In this document: piece by piece, positions 36,201 through 49,152 of the stretch | Numbering within the stretch: the first letter of the stretch is position 1 | Layout of the letters: each line of letters opens with the position of its first letter | Assembly (NCBI GenBank): GCA_035771175.1 | Contig: CM069590.1 | Coordinates: 54,550,123 to 54,614,122, forward strand | Source of the DNA: Paratinospora sagittata | Taxonomy: Eukaryota > Streptophyta > Magnoliopsida > Ranunculales > Menispermaceae | DNA length: 64,000 nucleotides | Direction: 5' to 3' | Notes under the pieces: generated by a model | What the model saw: the letters and a program-made list of their open reading frames with translations, nothing else | Databases searched by the model: none | What the model was told of the DNA's origin: nothing | Made by a program: the position numbers and the translations under genes

Positions 36201-39200
36201 ACAAGGATATTAACTGATAATACTGATAAGGAACTAGGACACATGATGGAAATTTGAATCTTGTCTTGACCACAATTTTGTGCAAGGGATAATGTACTTA
36301 CGACCTCATATATTGAAAAATTGTTCATCATGATACTGAAAGAACAAAGACAGTTGGAATCCCTTTTCTTTTTCTTTTCAACTGTAGCAATCTTCTAAAC
36401 AAAGACGCATGGTAAGACATAACCTTCCATCCAAAGCAGGCTACTCTCATAATAGATAAGGACCACATGTTGAGGGTGAGTAGTGTTGGGACAGCTTTTT
36501 GCCATGATTTAGGCCAACAGAAAATTGTTGTCTATGTATTTTATCCCAGACATCAAGTGCCAAGTGGGCTCCCAATCCAACGGGATATGTTCTAGAAGTG
36601 GACACCTTAATACATAAAAACAGGACGGCTTAGATACGGTATAATTTTCTTCTAGGGCTCGAGTTTGGGGTCAAAAGTTGAAGGATTCCCTTACAAAATC
36701 CTCTTCCTTCGTCTTCATTGTAGAAGATTGAATCATGCTCCATCAAACATAGGTTTGAAGGCCGAAATGTGTAAGCACTGGCAAAAAAATTTTGAAAAAA
36801 AAATTGCTATATAAAACTAATAATTTAATATCATACTACTAAAATGAGAAATTAATGAAAACATTACTGAGGTACTGATTGAACCAAAAATACAATTTTT
36901 ATTTTATTTTTCCTTTTGAGAAAGAAACAACAATAGATATTAACTTAAATAATATAGAAAATGGTGTTCTCGTGATGTTTTTTTTTTAAAGAATGGTGTT
37001 CAAGTATTACATCATAATTACCAAGCATTAAGGCATAAATTTTAAAGATTCGATGCATTCATTTGTCTCATTCACAAAAATTCAAATAACCCACAGAAAT
37101 GCTGATCCTTCACATGTTTGAGGAGAGAAGTACATACCTCAATCAAACAACTAGAGCTGAGTCTTGCACAATGCCCCTTTACTACTTCCTTGCTATTGAC
37201 TAAGATTGGGAACCTCCCAAGATTTGTTAAACAGAAAGTCCCATCGTCTTCCATCTTTATTCTTGCCTTGATAAATTAATAAACAGAAGCAATATTGACA
37301 TCAAGCAACAGCAGTATGAAAGGACATCCAAGCAGCCGAAAAGTGGTAAAAAATTTAACATGCTCCCCGCGCAAAGGTTAAATGGAACAAACAAATGATA
37401 ATTTCAAATAGGATTACCACTGATTACGTTGAAGGGCAAGGATACAAATGACACCACCAAACTATCACTGTATTCTGGCCAGTTATTGCTATTGTGTGAG
37501 AGAATAAAAATACATAATGATAAATAAATTATGTCATTAACCTTCTTAGCTTTCACTGGTCATTTACTACTGTCATTCACCCATTTGATGCACTGTACTT
37601 TGAAGCAGTTCTCCATGTTTCAATTATGTTTATCCATTAATAATATTGGGATGATCTCACATTAATTAGCTTTCTTTTATCAATTTTCACTTGGGATACA
37701 TTCATTTTCAGTTATTGTTTCTGATGTTTTGGTATTGGTGGCCCTTGTTAAGTTTGATTTGTGTTTAAGACCTTCCTCTTCTATAAAAGGTGCATCCATT
37801 AGTTGCAAAATCTAAGTCCATCAAGATATAATACCTCCACACGAGATGTCTAAGCTATGGCCCTTTGTTAATAATACTCTATGTATATTCATCATTTTTC
37901 TGTGTATGCTTCACCAATTTCATAAAGAATGTTAAAGCAGTGCTGTTAGTTTCGCCCAAAATGGGGAAAAAAAAGTATAACTAACGTGTTGTAGAAGCAA
38001 GCTGTTCAAGTAATTGTTTATATGAGTAAACAACATCTAAAGTAAATAGCCGGTCAGAATTGCACAAAGACACTATAATCTCCAATTACAATAAATTAAG
38101 AGTACAAAAATAATTGTCACCTGCTTCCGAGATATTTTATGGGCACGCCCTTCTTTTGCCAAGTCAATGTCAACAGTACCATTTTCAGAGGCCCTCCCAA
38201 GTAAGACCTACATGGTGAAAAACAAATTTTCACACAAACCAAGAGAAAGTCATGCACGGGCAACTTCATTCGTTATGTGAAAACATTAAAAATCACAAAT
38301 TTTTCTAACTATGGTCAAATTATTTTGAAATGTTAATAGATTCTTGATGTACTTTATTTTCATCACTTTGGTAATGAGGATCAAAAGCAAAGTAAAGAAA
38401 GTTACAGGAGCATGTACCTCTTGCTTCTTAATGTAATGTTTTAAGTGGCGGCCATACAAAATTGCAAGTGCTCCATGAGATGCAATAGCTCTTTGCATAT
38501 AAGAATTAGCGCCCTGCTCCAACCTTATAATAGCCTTCTTAGTATGCTCATACTGGTACCTAGACACTGGTAAAAAGGAAAAAGCACCACTTAAATATCA
38601 CCAGAAAAGAATACCACATATGCCTGTTAATGTTTTGGTTTAGAATAGCATGGATACATGCTTGAACTTAAATAAGACAAGAAATGATAATACTATAGAG
38701 GAAAAATTCAAATAAAACAACGAACTAGAGAACTTCTTCCCTGAAACATATCTACCCATCTTGACACCGCCCAAGACCATTTCTCCAAGTAGTATTATAC
38801 TCTGCCTGCCATAAACATCTTGATTCGGGTAGTTAATCCTGTTTTTATTGGATAGGTGAACCTAGTAAATGAAGACAGACCCCTAGCTTCTGTTTGTCCT
38901 AGGAACTTATGAAGTTAAGCACCAGAAGAATAAAAAGCTTTGTCCAGTCACTGGGAATAGGATCATCATCATCCTGTTTTTTGCAGTGTACTAACATTCA
39001 GAGAAATTTGGCTTATAAATGCATCTAATTTTATTTTTTTTGGTAAATAAATGCATCTAATTAACAACAAGCAAATCAAAAATATTAATTATTAAAGAAA
39101 AGGCCAAAATTTTTGCTGTCTCCATTCAATTCAACAATCTAAATACCTGGACACTGTTGAAACTTTACACAAATATTTATAAAGATTCCCAAAAGAAGTA

Positions 39201-42200
39201 TGGTAATTGCATTTTCTTAACAAGTACAAGAACACAGCTAACTCACAATTTTTTGACAAGCATGGCATCTATTTTTTTTTTTTTTTTGGTAATTAGATTT
39301 TTCTTGTTGAATAACCAGACAACGATTTTCTAAGTTTGAGCTAATAACACAGTAATTACCTTCTCTACTGAAGCATGATTCTTGCTTCTGTGGACCCAAG
39401 TCCATATCAAGTATCTGCAAGTAACATTAACAGAGAATTGGAAAAAAACAGCAATTCAACAGATGACTCGAGAAAGAAATAAAGGCCAATTCACAATTTA
39501 GCCAACAACCAAATAATTAATGCCAAAGCATACCACTGCTTCAATATCAGAAAAGTAAGGCACATCATCGTCATCCTCAGAATGCCGCTCTTCCAGGTCT
39601 GATGTTACCGCGTTTGCTGCCAGTTCCGGAAAATCCATTTCAAAGGTTCCATGTTCCGCATGTCTTGACACAAGATTTGGATCAGCAACTAGAAAATTCT
39701 CTTCCTGTTCACAGCAATCAATGATTTTTGGCGGATGGTTTTTGATGTGATCACATCCACGAAGCGGTCTCTCTGTAAGAAAGTTGTTAGAGTTATCAAA
39801 ATCAGGATGTTTCCACAATTCAACTTTTGTAGTATCTTCCCTCACCCTCCCAGCAGGGATAGAGTATGGAGTTAAAGATGCTGATCTACATTTATTCAGA
39901 TCACCTCCAACAGTACCTGCATTGCTGGTGTTGAGAACAACAGAATTGCTCTCAGGCAACTCAGGTTTCACTCCACATCCATTGGTTAAATTGTTTGAAC
40001 ACATTTCTGGCAACACCCGTGGTTCTCGCATCTGAGAGACTATAAGGGGGTCTTGCTCTTCCTTGACAAGTGCTGGTCCTTGTTCACTACCCTCTTGATG
40101 ATCAGAGAAGTTGTTGGCGGAGAGGGTGGCCGAGCTACCAGCTTCCTCAGTATTCTGTCTCATTAAAAAAGAAGCAGTAAGTGAGAATGGTTGAATGGGC
40201 AGCAAGACATCGTCATTGGATGGGATTTCAGGATCTTCAGTGTTCAATGTGCAGCAAATGATACCATTTTGAAGTTCAGGGGATTGAGGATTTGGTACAG
40301 ATTTGGATGGTTGCAATTTAATCTCTGGACTAGAAACAGTAACCTCAGAATGCAATTTTTCATCAAGAACTTCAAATTCTCCAGAACATGCAACACCAGT
40401 GTACGTATCTAGCACTGCAGATGCTTGAGGTTCAGTAATGCTAGTTATAGCATCTCGATGAATATCATTAGAACTCTCTAGAATTGAGTTCATACCATCA
40501 ACAGGGGACTTATCCATCACTTCTTTTCCATCTACATCAATAAAGAGGAGCACTTCCTCATTTCCAAAATTCAGAATAGAATTGGAAAGTTCCGCAAAAT
40601 CACCCTCTGGTATAGTGTTTGAGCTACTTAATTCAACATCACATGCTCTCCCTTCCATCTGGCGCTGTCGTTGGATAAATTCATTAGAGAAAACTTGATA
40701 CTCACATGAATTGATTCTTTTATCATCATCATCATGCAGTGCAGATGGGCCTCCTGGACCTTCATTTTTGTCTCCCAAGTTTTCATCAATTGGCATACAT
40801 GGTGTTGACATGTCCTCAATTGTTCTCCAGATAGGCTCTGTGGGTACTGGAGAAGAATATCCCAACTGGTGAAATGATGGCCTGCAATCTGAAACCGGTG
40901 AGTTAAATCCCTGACTTTCTCCAAATTCAGAGCAAACATTTCCAGGGTGGTTATTTGTTGGATCAAAATCAGATAATCCTTTTGTCTTCAAATCATTAGC
41001 TTCAAATATGTCATTCACTGGCATTGCTTGAGGAGGTCCCATTTCTTGAACCACTGAATTATTCCCAAACACATTCAGATTTTCGCCAAGAATGTGAGGA
41101 ATGTCTTTATGTTCATTATCATGCTCAAAAGAATGGCCTATATCATTTTCTCCAGCTTCATTTACCGAGACAGGGGGAACATTTTCCACGAATCCATAGA
41201 AGCAATCCGATCCCATAATTCCACTAGGAATATCACCTTCAAGAGAGTTTGTATCTCCAGTATGAAATGTGTGCGTAGCATTCCCAACACCTACCGAATT
41301 TTCAGGCACCACACTTTGTGGAAAGCCATGATGCATCATACCAAAGCCTGTATCCTGAAGACTGAAATGATTTCTAATAGGATCACCAAGCATTCCAATG
41401 GGGTGCTCATTATGAATTGTTAACGGTTCCTGACACCCATCTCTATCACCAGTACAGTTATGATTAGTGGGTGCAACAAGGAAACTTAAATCCATATTAT
41501 TGAAAGGTTCATTGCAAATTCTCTTTCGCATAGCATAGTACTGGCTACGAACACTTTCCTCTTTCCTTTTCCTAGGACCTCTATTTCCTTCAGAATCACC
41601 CAATCTGTTTGACTGTGATGAGAGATTGGAAGTAGAGAGTTCAATCTCAAACATATGAACAGAAGCTTGCTCTGAAGTATCTGGATCATAGAGGAGAGCA
41701 TACCAACGGTCCTGCAACTCCCGCGTGGTATATCGTCGAGAAAATCGCACTGCACCTTTAGCAAGGGATTCTAGTGAAGCACCAGCCTGCAAATATAACA
41801 CAGATATCCGTTTGCCATAAAGCACAAACTAATAGAAGTTTAAACCGGAAAATCACAAAACACACTTTGCTTAAACACTTCCGATTCGCCTTCTGTTCTT
41901 CAAACCTTAACTCAGTTACTCAAATCAACTCAACTAAGCCTTTTTTCCAAATTACATGGGGAGACTACATGAAACTGCTTCTTCCACTCTAATCTATCAA
42001 GGGCTAAAGTACAAGTAGTTATATATTTCTTAATTATTTCTGTCCATGTTATTTTAGGTCTTCCTCCACCTTTATCATGACCATGGATTGTTAATAGGTC
42101 ACTCTTCCTGACTCGTATGCCGAAGTAATTCAAACAAAAGATAACACCTCATAACAAGCAAGATTTACCCAGAGATCATTCTTGTTTTCTAGATTATGAG

Positions 42201-42802
42201 ATATCGTAAGAAAATCACTCAAAACCCCTAAATGCAACATAGCTTTGGTGAATTAATTTGTGCATGAATAAACTGAGAAATCTGATGTCTCCCCTAACTA
42301 AACTAATACCAAATGTACAATCAGATGCCCAGTTGAAAGCTACTCCTCGTTTCTACCCTGCTATGCTAAACATAGCAAGAACCCATGTTCAACAATTGAC
42401 TGCAAGTTCAGATTCAGGGTCTAATTGCTAAAGAAGCAACAACCACCCGCTAAGAATTGAACAATTTGGCATTCAGTTTTGCTTCCTTAATTAAACTAAT
42501 AATTCTATACAATCTTTAAACTACCAAGAACCAATCCTCCTAGAAATAAAGAGCAGTTCTTATTACATTTCAGTAGAAAAAAAGAAAGTGCAAAACCCCA
42601 CCACCCTCGAAAGAAAGAAAAAAAAACACAAAGCCGGAACTCTAGCAAGTAGAGAAAGGTAATTGTGGTTTGTTACAGTGAATTTATTAAGGCCAGAAGA
42701 AAGAGAAAGTGAGAGTTAGGAGAGTGTTTTTACCTCGACTGCGTTTTTTAGTAATAGATCGTCTTCGGCGATCCAAGGAGCGACGGGAGCAAGCGCTCCC
42801 AT
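33284..42802 (-). CDS. Microspherule-like protein with FHA domain
   Basis: Seven exons on the minus strand keep one frame: 42734-42802, 39534-41786, 39360-39414, 38418-38566, 38121-38207, 37138-37266 and 33284-33406 (TAA), 954 residues. The N-terminus MGALAPVAPWIAEDDLLLKN and SRRYTTRELQDRWYALLYDP form the MCRS_N (SANT-like) region; KRKEESVRSQYYAMRKRI is a basic, likely nuclear-localising stretch. A long acidic, low-complexity middle follows. RYQYEHTKKAIIRLEQGANS and ILYGRHLKHYIKK lead into an FHA domain (about residues 843-930: LLGRASENG, KISRKQARIKMEDDGTF, TNLGRFPILVN) with Q in place of the usual SxxH histidine. Homologues are nuclear; animal MCRS1 joins INO80 and NSL chromatin complexes, and the Arabidopsis relative I recall is EMB1967. 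The last intron (3.7 kb) holds a SINE; the first holds an RTE fragment. Confidence 0.93.
34076..34252 (-). mobile_element. tRNA-derived SINE in the last FHA-gene intron
   Basis: On the minus strand it opens CTTGGTGGCGTTGGCGCAAT, an A-box-like tRNA head (GGCGCAATGGTAAG), with a B-box-like GGTCACGAATTTGAGTC about 45 bases on, then CATGGAAATAACCTCCCGCT, the body common to a widespread plant SINE class, and a T-rich tail. Likely target duplications are GATTTTTAAAT (34064-34074) and GATTTTTCAAAT (34253-34264). Confidence 0.78.
41930..42135 (-). mobile_element. RTE-type LINE 3' fragment in first FHA-gene intron
   Basis: The minus strand encodes GRPKITWTEIIKKYITT and ALDRLEWKKQFHV, the C-terminal end of plant RTE-clade ORF2 (family pattern RPKxTWxEVVKKDM..LDRxEWRxRIHVADP), then the typical RTE tail seen on the plus strand as CAACTCAACTAAGCC. 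Only this terminal 0.2 kb is present. Confidence 0.75.
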
Positions 42803-45800
42803 CTTCGAAACCCAAATCTCTGTACTTGTCTCTCTCTGGCCCAAGCGAACTTGGCTCTGGGTTGGGAAGCAGAGACAGACGAAGAAAGAAAGAAACGAAG
42901 GTTTGGAAAGGCGGGGCAACAGGGGTCTCTCAAGACTCTTTTTTTTTTTTCTTTTTTTCAGCAGTTCCATTATTAAAATCTTTATACTCAACATAACATT
43001 TTCTATTTAATTATATATATACTATTTTTTTTTTCCTTAAATGTGAAGATTGAGGGCTAAAGTGAACCATACAATTGGGTTTTTTAAGAAAATGAAATAA
43101 AATAATTAGTGCATATATTTAGTGATGGAACATATATAAGGAACATATATATATGGATACGTGGAGATGGTATAAGTGTTATATATGTACTTACCCTCAA
43201 AAAGAACAAAAAAAAAAAGGTGTTACGTACGTATACGTATGTACTTACAAACTATATATGATGAAGACTTCACCGTTCCCAAACAATTAAAAGCTTGGAT
43301 ACAAAATTTTATACTTATTTTATTTTATTTTTACCATATAGAAAAATAAGAACAATATTTAACTCAATTCAACAAATTTGTTTTTTTTTTTTTTTTTTTT
43401 TTAAATATGTAGATTTGGCTATGTGGATCTCTTTTATATTTTACTTGATAAAGAACTAAGTGTTATTGACTCTTAAATTATAAGTGATTATATTTTTTAA
43501 AATTATTTTTATTTATATTATTTTAAGTCGTGTTCTACTTTTATCAGTATTATAGACTATTATTAGATTACTCTTCACGATAGAAGCAAAAGATAAGAAT
43601 AGTATATATATTTAAAAAAAAATACTTATTAACCTGCAATTTTTGTGCAACCAATGTGGTTTGTCACGTTACTTTCCAATCTCATAGATTCAAATTTCAG
43701 GATCTGATTGCTTTAGGATCAATATATATGCAAAATGTGTCTTTTCTGGAGCAAGACAATATCAAACAGACAAGCTTGCTTGGACATCACTAAGAAACAA
43801 AAAGTAAGATAAAAATGTACAGTCATGGTGGGTGGTAGTGGCAAATCGTTTTGGAAAGTAATTGATTACAGCAAGAACATTTTTCCTTTTTTAATGTTCT
43901 GTTTTTAATTAACCAGCTCGTCTCACGCCTCTAAAAGTTAATAGTTAATAGATGGGAATGAGATGGGCATGTCTGTACTTATTAGCAGAGCTAATCATTT
44001 CTTATAGACATGATTATACTTTGTGTACGTCCTAAGATATTATATATTAAATGATCTTGTACCTTCACCAACATTAGCACATTTGGGATCGCGAGATAGC
44101 CGGCTTTGGGGCTTCTTCCCTCGATCTACTTAATCGACTTTGAATCTTTTATATATGTTTTCGGCTAACATGAGGCATGTTACTATCAGATTGGAGGTTC
44201 AACGAACGGATCTCGAAGTAGCAGATATTAAATTTCTTTGAATTATTTTATTGGTACAAAGTAGCTATATAGATTAACAGTGAACCAACTTTGAGGACCG
44301 TTGGGACAGATTTTGTTAGTGTGGATATTAGTCAGATTCTGTATGACTCAAATTTTTTACGAATAAGATAGATATCGGATTATACTTATTTATTTTAAAA
44401 AATAAAAAATAAAAAAACATTTGAATCTACCGACCCATTTCTAGTTAGCCTTTATTACATGATTACAATTCTTGCGGCTGTGAGAACTAGAAATCAAAAC
44501 CAGTCCTGCCAAATTGCCAATCAATCATACAATCAAATGGTTTAGAATTTTTTTTTTAGACTAATACAAAACTAAAGGTAAACTAGGACCTAACAAGATG
44601 TCTACAACAAAAATACACAAGAAACATATAGGACTCGTACCCAAAAAGAGCACAAGACTGCACAAAACTAAGGGCAGATAAACCTTGTAGGAAGAGTGAG
44701 CTCCTAGATTCATTAATACATTATTTACCTTTCATCCTAGAGAGACAATTGCCTCTCAACTATGCTTCAGTTTAGTAGAGACAAACACTTACACTTAAGG
44801 AGAGAAAAACAGCAATGTCTTTCTTTTATTGAGACATTACTCGTATAATCAAAACAAGGGAAAACCACCAAAGCGAAGATGCTTTGGCATTTCAAAATAT
44901 TGTTCACTAGTTAATTTTGATATGTTTTTCTATTCATGCGTGAGGCCCATGCATGGTTGTTATTTGAGTTTGATGGGACTATCACTTCAACGTACATGAA
45001 CAACCATTGACACTCAATTATTCATGTTAATTATTAATGTTCATCAAGGGTATAGAATTACTATCATTGACAAGCTGAGGCAATGGGACACACATCATGT
45101 TCAGTACGCAAAAGCAGAAGAAATTATCAACCTTAGTCGTGTTCATCAGTAGGCACTGATAAGCATATATTCTCTAGTTTGCTTCAAAGTGTCTAGCTGT
45201 TTGTAATGACCTCTGCAATACAAATATGACAATAACTATCACAAGGGGGTATTACTATTGGGGTTTGGCTAAAGCCCACTTTGATGCTTAAATCAATATA
45301 TAACTTCAGAGATTATCCACCTTATTCAAATCATAGAAAGGAGATTGGGGTTGTATTATTAATTGTGCATATTTTGGAGGGTACAAATAGCTAAATATTT
45401 ATAATAGATATCAACTTTAATCTTCCAGTTCTACAGTCTCTCATTTGACACTATTCATGATTAATGGAGTTACTATGCCATACTTGCCTTTTCTAAGTAT
45501 TGAAAGGTTGGGGATTCTCTTGATCCGTACATATGAAGCTGGCCGACCTGCTCTAGTTAGTTCTAACTAATGACACATTAAAAGATTGGAGCTTCACTTG
45601 ATCGGAAGGGTAATTCTAAAAGTACCCGTCAAAAATTTTAAATGTACCTATCAATAGCACTCAATGTACCTACCTTTATAAATTTTTAACAGTGATACAT
45701 AACAAGTGGGTACACTGAATATTTTTGTTAGATAAATTTAGAATCACCCAATCTAAATATATCAAGTTGGCCTGCTCTAGCTAGGTCTAACTAGGTGTCA

Positions 45801-47210
45801 TTAGTTACTCTACCTACACTGTGGCCCATGTTATTTATTCTAAGTGGTTAATATGCCTAATTAAGCTGAAATAGCCAAAGATTTGTATACGTATCAAATA
45901 TCATGATAGTCCAACAAGAGTAATGTTTACCTAATACACTTTGTTGACACATTGCTCCTGAGAGTTGTTGGATCGCCTCGAATTACTTGTTGATGCGTGA
46001 TTCGAGGCGATTCAACAACTTTCAAAGGCAATGTCAACAAAATATATTTAGAAAATGTGTTTGTAAAGCATTTTCCGTCCAACAATCCCCACTGTGAAAG
46101 CCTTAATCGAAGCTATAAAATACATAAGTAGAGAAAGTTTCATAAAACAATATTATACATGTTTCAGTACCATTTTCAGCAAACCACAAGAAAAGTATAA
46201 TAGATGGATGTATTGCAGTGAAATAGATTTTGCAACAAAAGAAAATTCTTAGTTATGAAGACAATAGTCATCAAAATCTTAGTTAAGAAGTTAATTAAGT
46301 CCACCAGCTACATGCAACACAATATATATGCTTCAAGGATCTCCATTCAAATTAAGCTCCAAAATGTTCAATATTTAACTAGTCTCATATAATTAGGCGT
46401 AGTCCATATAGTATACAGCATCTAAGTCAATTGTATTGTATACTTGCAACCAGACCACAAATTAAGTAGATTTTTCAACAATGCAAGACTACTTCATAAA
46501 GAATCGCGCTAACTATTTGAGTACTACAAATTGAACTAAGTGAGAGGCAGTCAACTATTGTACACTTTATTTTACACCAAAACAACACCAATCAAATTGT
46601 AATTGTGAAGTATAGGAATTTAGAATCCTAAACTCTTTTTTTGTAAATCATTCATAGTGAAGCCCAAGTAGTAGCCACTATAATAGAATTGGATATAAAG
46701 CAGATGAAAGAAAAAAAAAAAAAAAAATTCAAAATCAGTTTTCTGCATTAACCAAAAAGATATTTTAATAGAATACCATAAGATAGATAAAGTAACATGC
46801 CCCTTAATTACTAACCTATTAGGCGATGTTTGTGTAACTACAAAATGTGGGTGCATTTAATAAATCAAGAAATTAGCTCGGAATGATCAGTACTGTGTAC
46901 TAGAAAGAGTTTGAAGAGTTATAATCCCTTGATGTCATTAGTTTTAGTCAAATCAAATTGATCCCCTTACCAGTAACCAAAATGATTCTTTACCGACTGA
47001 GACCTGATTGCCTAGACTAATTGTGACCGAAGAGGCCAGTAAGAGATACAAGAAAAAGAAAAGACAAGCTTCATAAATAAGAAATAAGGGCTAAATGCAT
47101 GCATAAAATTAAGCTCCGACAAGAAATTGAAGTATATCCACTAAATATCACTCCTACAGCATACAGTGAAGGTGGAATATCTGAAAGAGGAATATAACCT
47201 CTGGTTTTAC
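42803..47210. other. Intergenic between FHA gene and TM6 copy A
   Basis: The first few hundred bases are leader and promoter of the FHA gene (GA/CT-rich near the start, then AT-rich with poly-T at about 43380-43402). No gene was recognised elsewhere. It contains one foldback element (45922-46058). The last part before 47211 is probably the 3' UTR of the MADS-box gene. Confidence 0.45.
45922..46058. repeat. Hairpin-forming MITE-like element
   Basis: TTTGTTGACACATTGCTCC..GTTGTTGGATCGCCTCGAAT on the left is matched in reverse complement by ATTCGAGGCGATTCAACAAC..GGCAATGTCAACAAA on the right, with about 10-15 bases between the arms. The arms reach roughly 55-60 bp with bulges. No clear target duplication was identified. 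Confidence 0.65.
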
Positions 47211-49152
47211 TCAAGCAAGACGTAGATCATGTGATCCATATCCTCCATCCTGAAGATTTGGCTGGCTTGGTTGCAGACGGAAGCTAAATATGTGTGATCC
47301 CCCATTCACCTGATGATGAAGTGCAGAGTTGTAATCCTCTTCAGCATTGGCCATTGAGTAACTCCCAATTCTTCCTTCCTAAAACCGAAGAAATTAACTT
47401 TTTTCTAAATTTTATTTTTTTGTAAAATCATTATTCCAGGAACTCAACTTATAAAGACAAAAATGAAAAAGAAAGAAAGTTCAAGATGCTTGCCAGTTCT
47501 TGCATAAGATTGTTGTATGTTTCCTCCACGTTCTTTAACTGAAAACATGGTTTATGGACATAATATGAGAGATTGATCAAAAAAGTCATTCAAGTTTGTC
47601 AAAAAGATGGAAGGTAGATAAAGAAATCGTTATGATACGCTAATAATTAAGATGACTGGCCTTTTTCCTGTAAGTTTCAGTCTTTGATCCGATTAAGTGG
47701 TACTGATACAAAATTGAAAAACATAATGTTAAAAATATGAGAGACAATAAACAATGAGAAAAACGTCTTTAGCACGAAACATCAAATTTTAACAAGTGTG
47801 TAAGCCAATGATTATTAAAAAAAATAATTTAAAAACCACCGAATCATCAGAGAGCTAAGGAGTGTGACCTTGAGCATTATATGTACCGTCTCAACATGAA
47901 GCGGCAAAAGATGATATTTACATGCTAATTAAGTTCTAGGCATTTCATGTGAAGATCCAGATACTCTAGGTATGATAAAAAACAGGAGTCACACTTAAAT
48001 GTCAAAAATATTTCATATCCTAAAAGTTTCTATAGTAAGAAAATAGAAAAGCGTGCAGGTGATTTTTTAGAATGAGCGATCGAGTGAGATGAAATTTCTT
48101 CAATTCTCAATGAATCGTTACATGAATGGATTAGCAATAGTGGGAGAAGATGGGCGGCTTCTCTTGGATCAGAAACTATAGTCATAATAAGTCTCCTGAC
48201 ATCAAGATTCAGTGATTAGGAGTGCATATATTATCAACTTACAAAAAGATATAATTTAAAGAAGCACAGTGTTCCGAACTTTCCTATGTTATTTTCAGAT
48301 AGTAGCACAACAGAAATCTGACCTTTCTTTCACGGACAACCTTCAACGAGTTCTCCAGATCTTGCTCAAGACCGCGCAGCTCCTCAATACTCAAATCATT
48401 CAGATCTTCTCCAATCCTATGCCTATGAACCACGCCCTAGCTAATTAGAAACTCAAGCACCAAAAATACAAAAAACCTGCTGCAGCCTGAAGTTACTGGC
48501 ATTAAAGGAAACGAAAACTAACTCATGATCTCAAGTAACATTCAAATACAACTATAAGAACATGCATCTACTAATTTGTGCTAATTAAAGTACCTAATTT
48601 CCCTCCTGAGTTTTAGGTTTATGCCTTCCAGCTTGTTCAAGTTATCCTGCATCCGCTGCAAATACACAAAATACTCATGAAGATGAAGCCGGCAAAGAAG
48701 AAGAAGAAGAAAAGAAAAGACAAGGAAGTAATGAATCAAATAGAGGGGAAATTACTGTACGGTACCTCATAGTGTGAGTTCCACAAGTTGATCCCCGTAA
48801 CCTGCTGATACCTATCGAACATCTTCTTCGTCCTACACAGATCAAGATAGCTAGCTCGCTAGGGTTTCAAAGAAGATCAAAGAAAAGACGATCAAACAGA
48901 TCTGTCTACTCGCGCGCGACTGATGAATTATGAATCAGAAGAAAAACAAATAAATTAAACTTACGTGACAGAAGGACTGATGTACTCGGAGAATTTTCCA
49001 GTACTGGAGAACATGATGAGTGAGACCTCAGCATCGCAGAGAACAGTGAGCTCTCGAGCTTTCTTCATAATTCCGGATCGTCTCTTGGAGTATGTGACCT
49101 GCCTGTTCGTCGAATTCTCTATTCTCTTGATCTCGATCTTTCCTCGTCCCAT
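47211..49152 (-). CDS. TM6: B-class MADS-box protein, paleoAP3/TM6 lineage, copy A
   Basis: Seven exons on the minus strand: 48965-49152, 48766-48832, 48594-48655, 48323-48422, 47661-47702, 47494-47538 and 47211-47378; sizes 188/67/62/100/42/45/168 follow the AP3-family pattern and give 223 residues. The MADS domain starts [13 protein letters not shown] and includes [16 protein letters not shown] ([18 protein letters not shown]) and K domains ([40 protein letters not shown]) follow. The C-terminus has the PI-derived motif [13 protein letters not shown] and the paleoAP3 motif YGSHDLRLA, which assigns it to TM6 rather than euAP3. Such proteins pair with PI/GLO in petal and stamen identity. Introns 5 and 6 start with GC (AAG|GCCAGT and CTG|GCAAGC). 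An upstream in-frame ATG (49236) would add 28 residues; MGRG is the conserved start. Confidence 0.92.

Noticed and set aside
39784..41423. Plus-strand open frames over the large FHA-gene exon
   Set aside because: Shadows of the minus-strand exon 39534-41786; no motif of their own.
45922..46058. microRNA gene
   Set aside because: The stem is long enough, but no known mature sequence was recognised and MITEs give the same shape.
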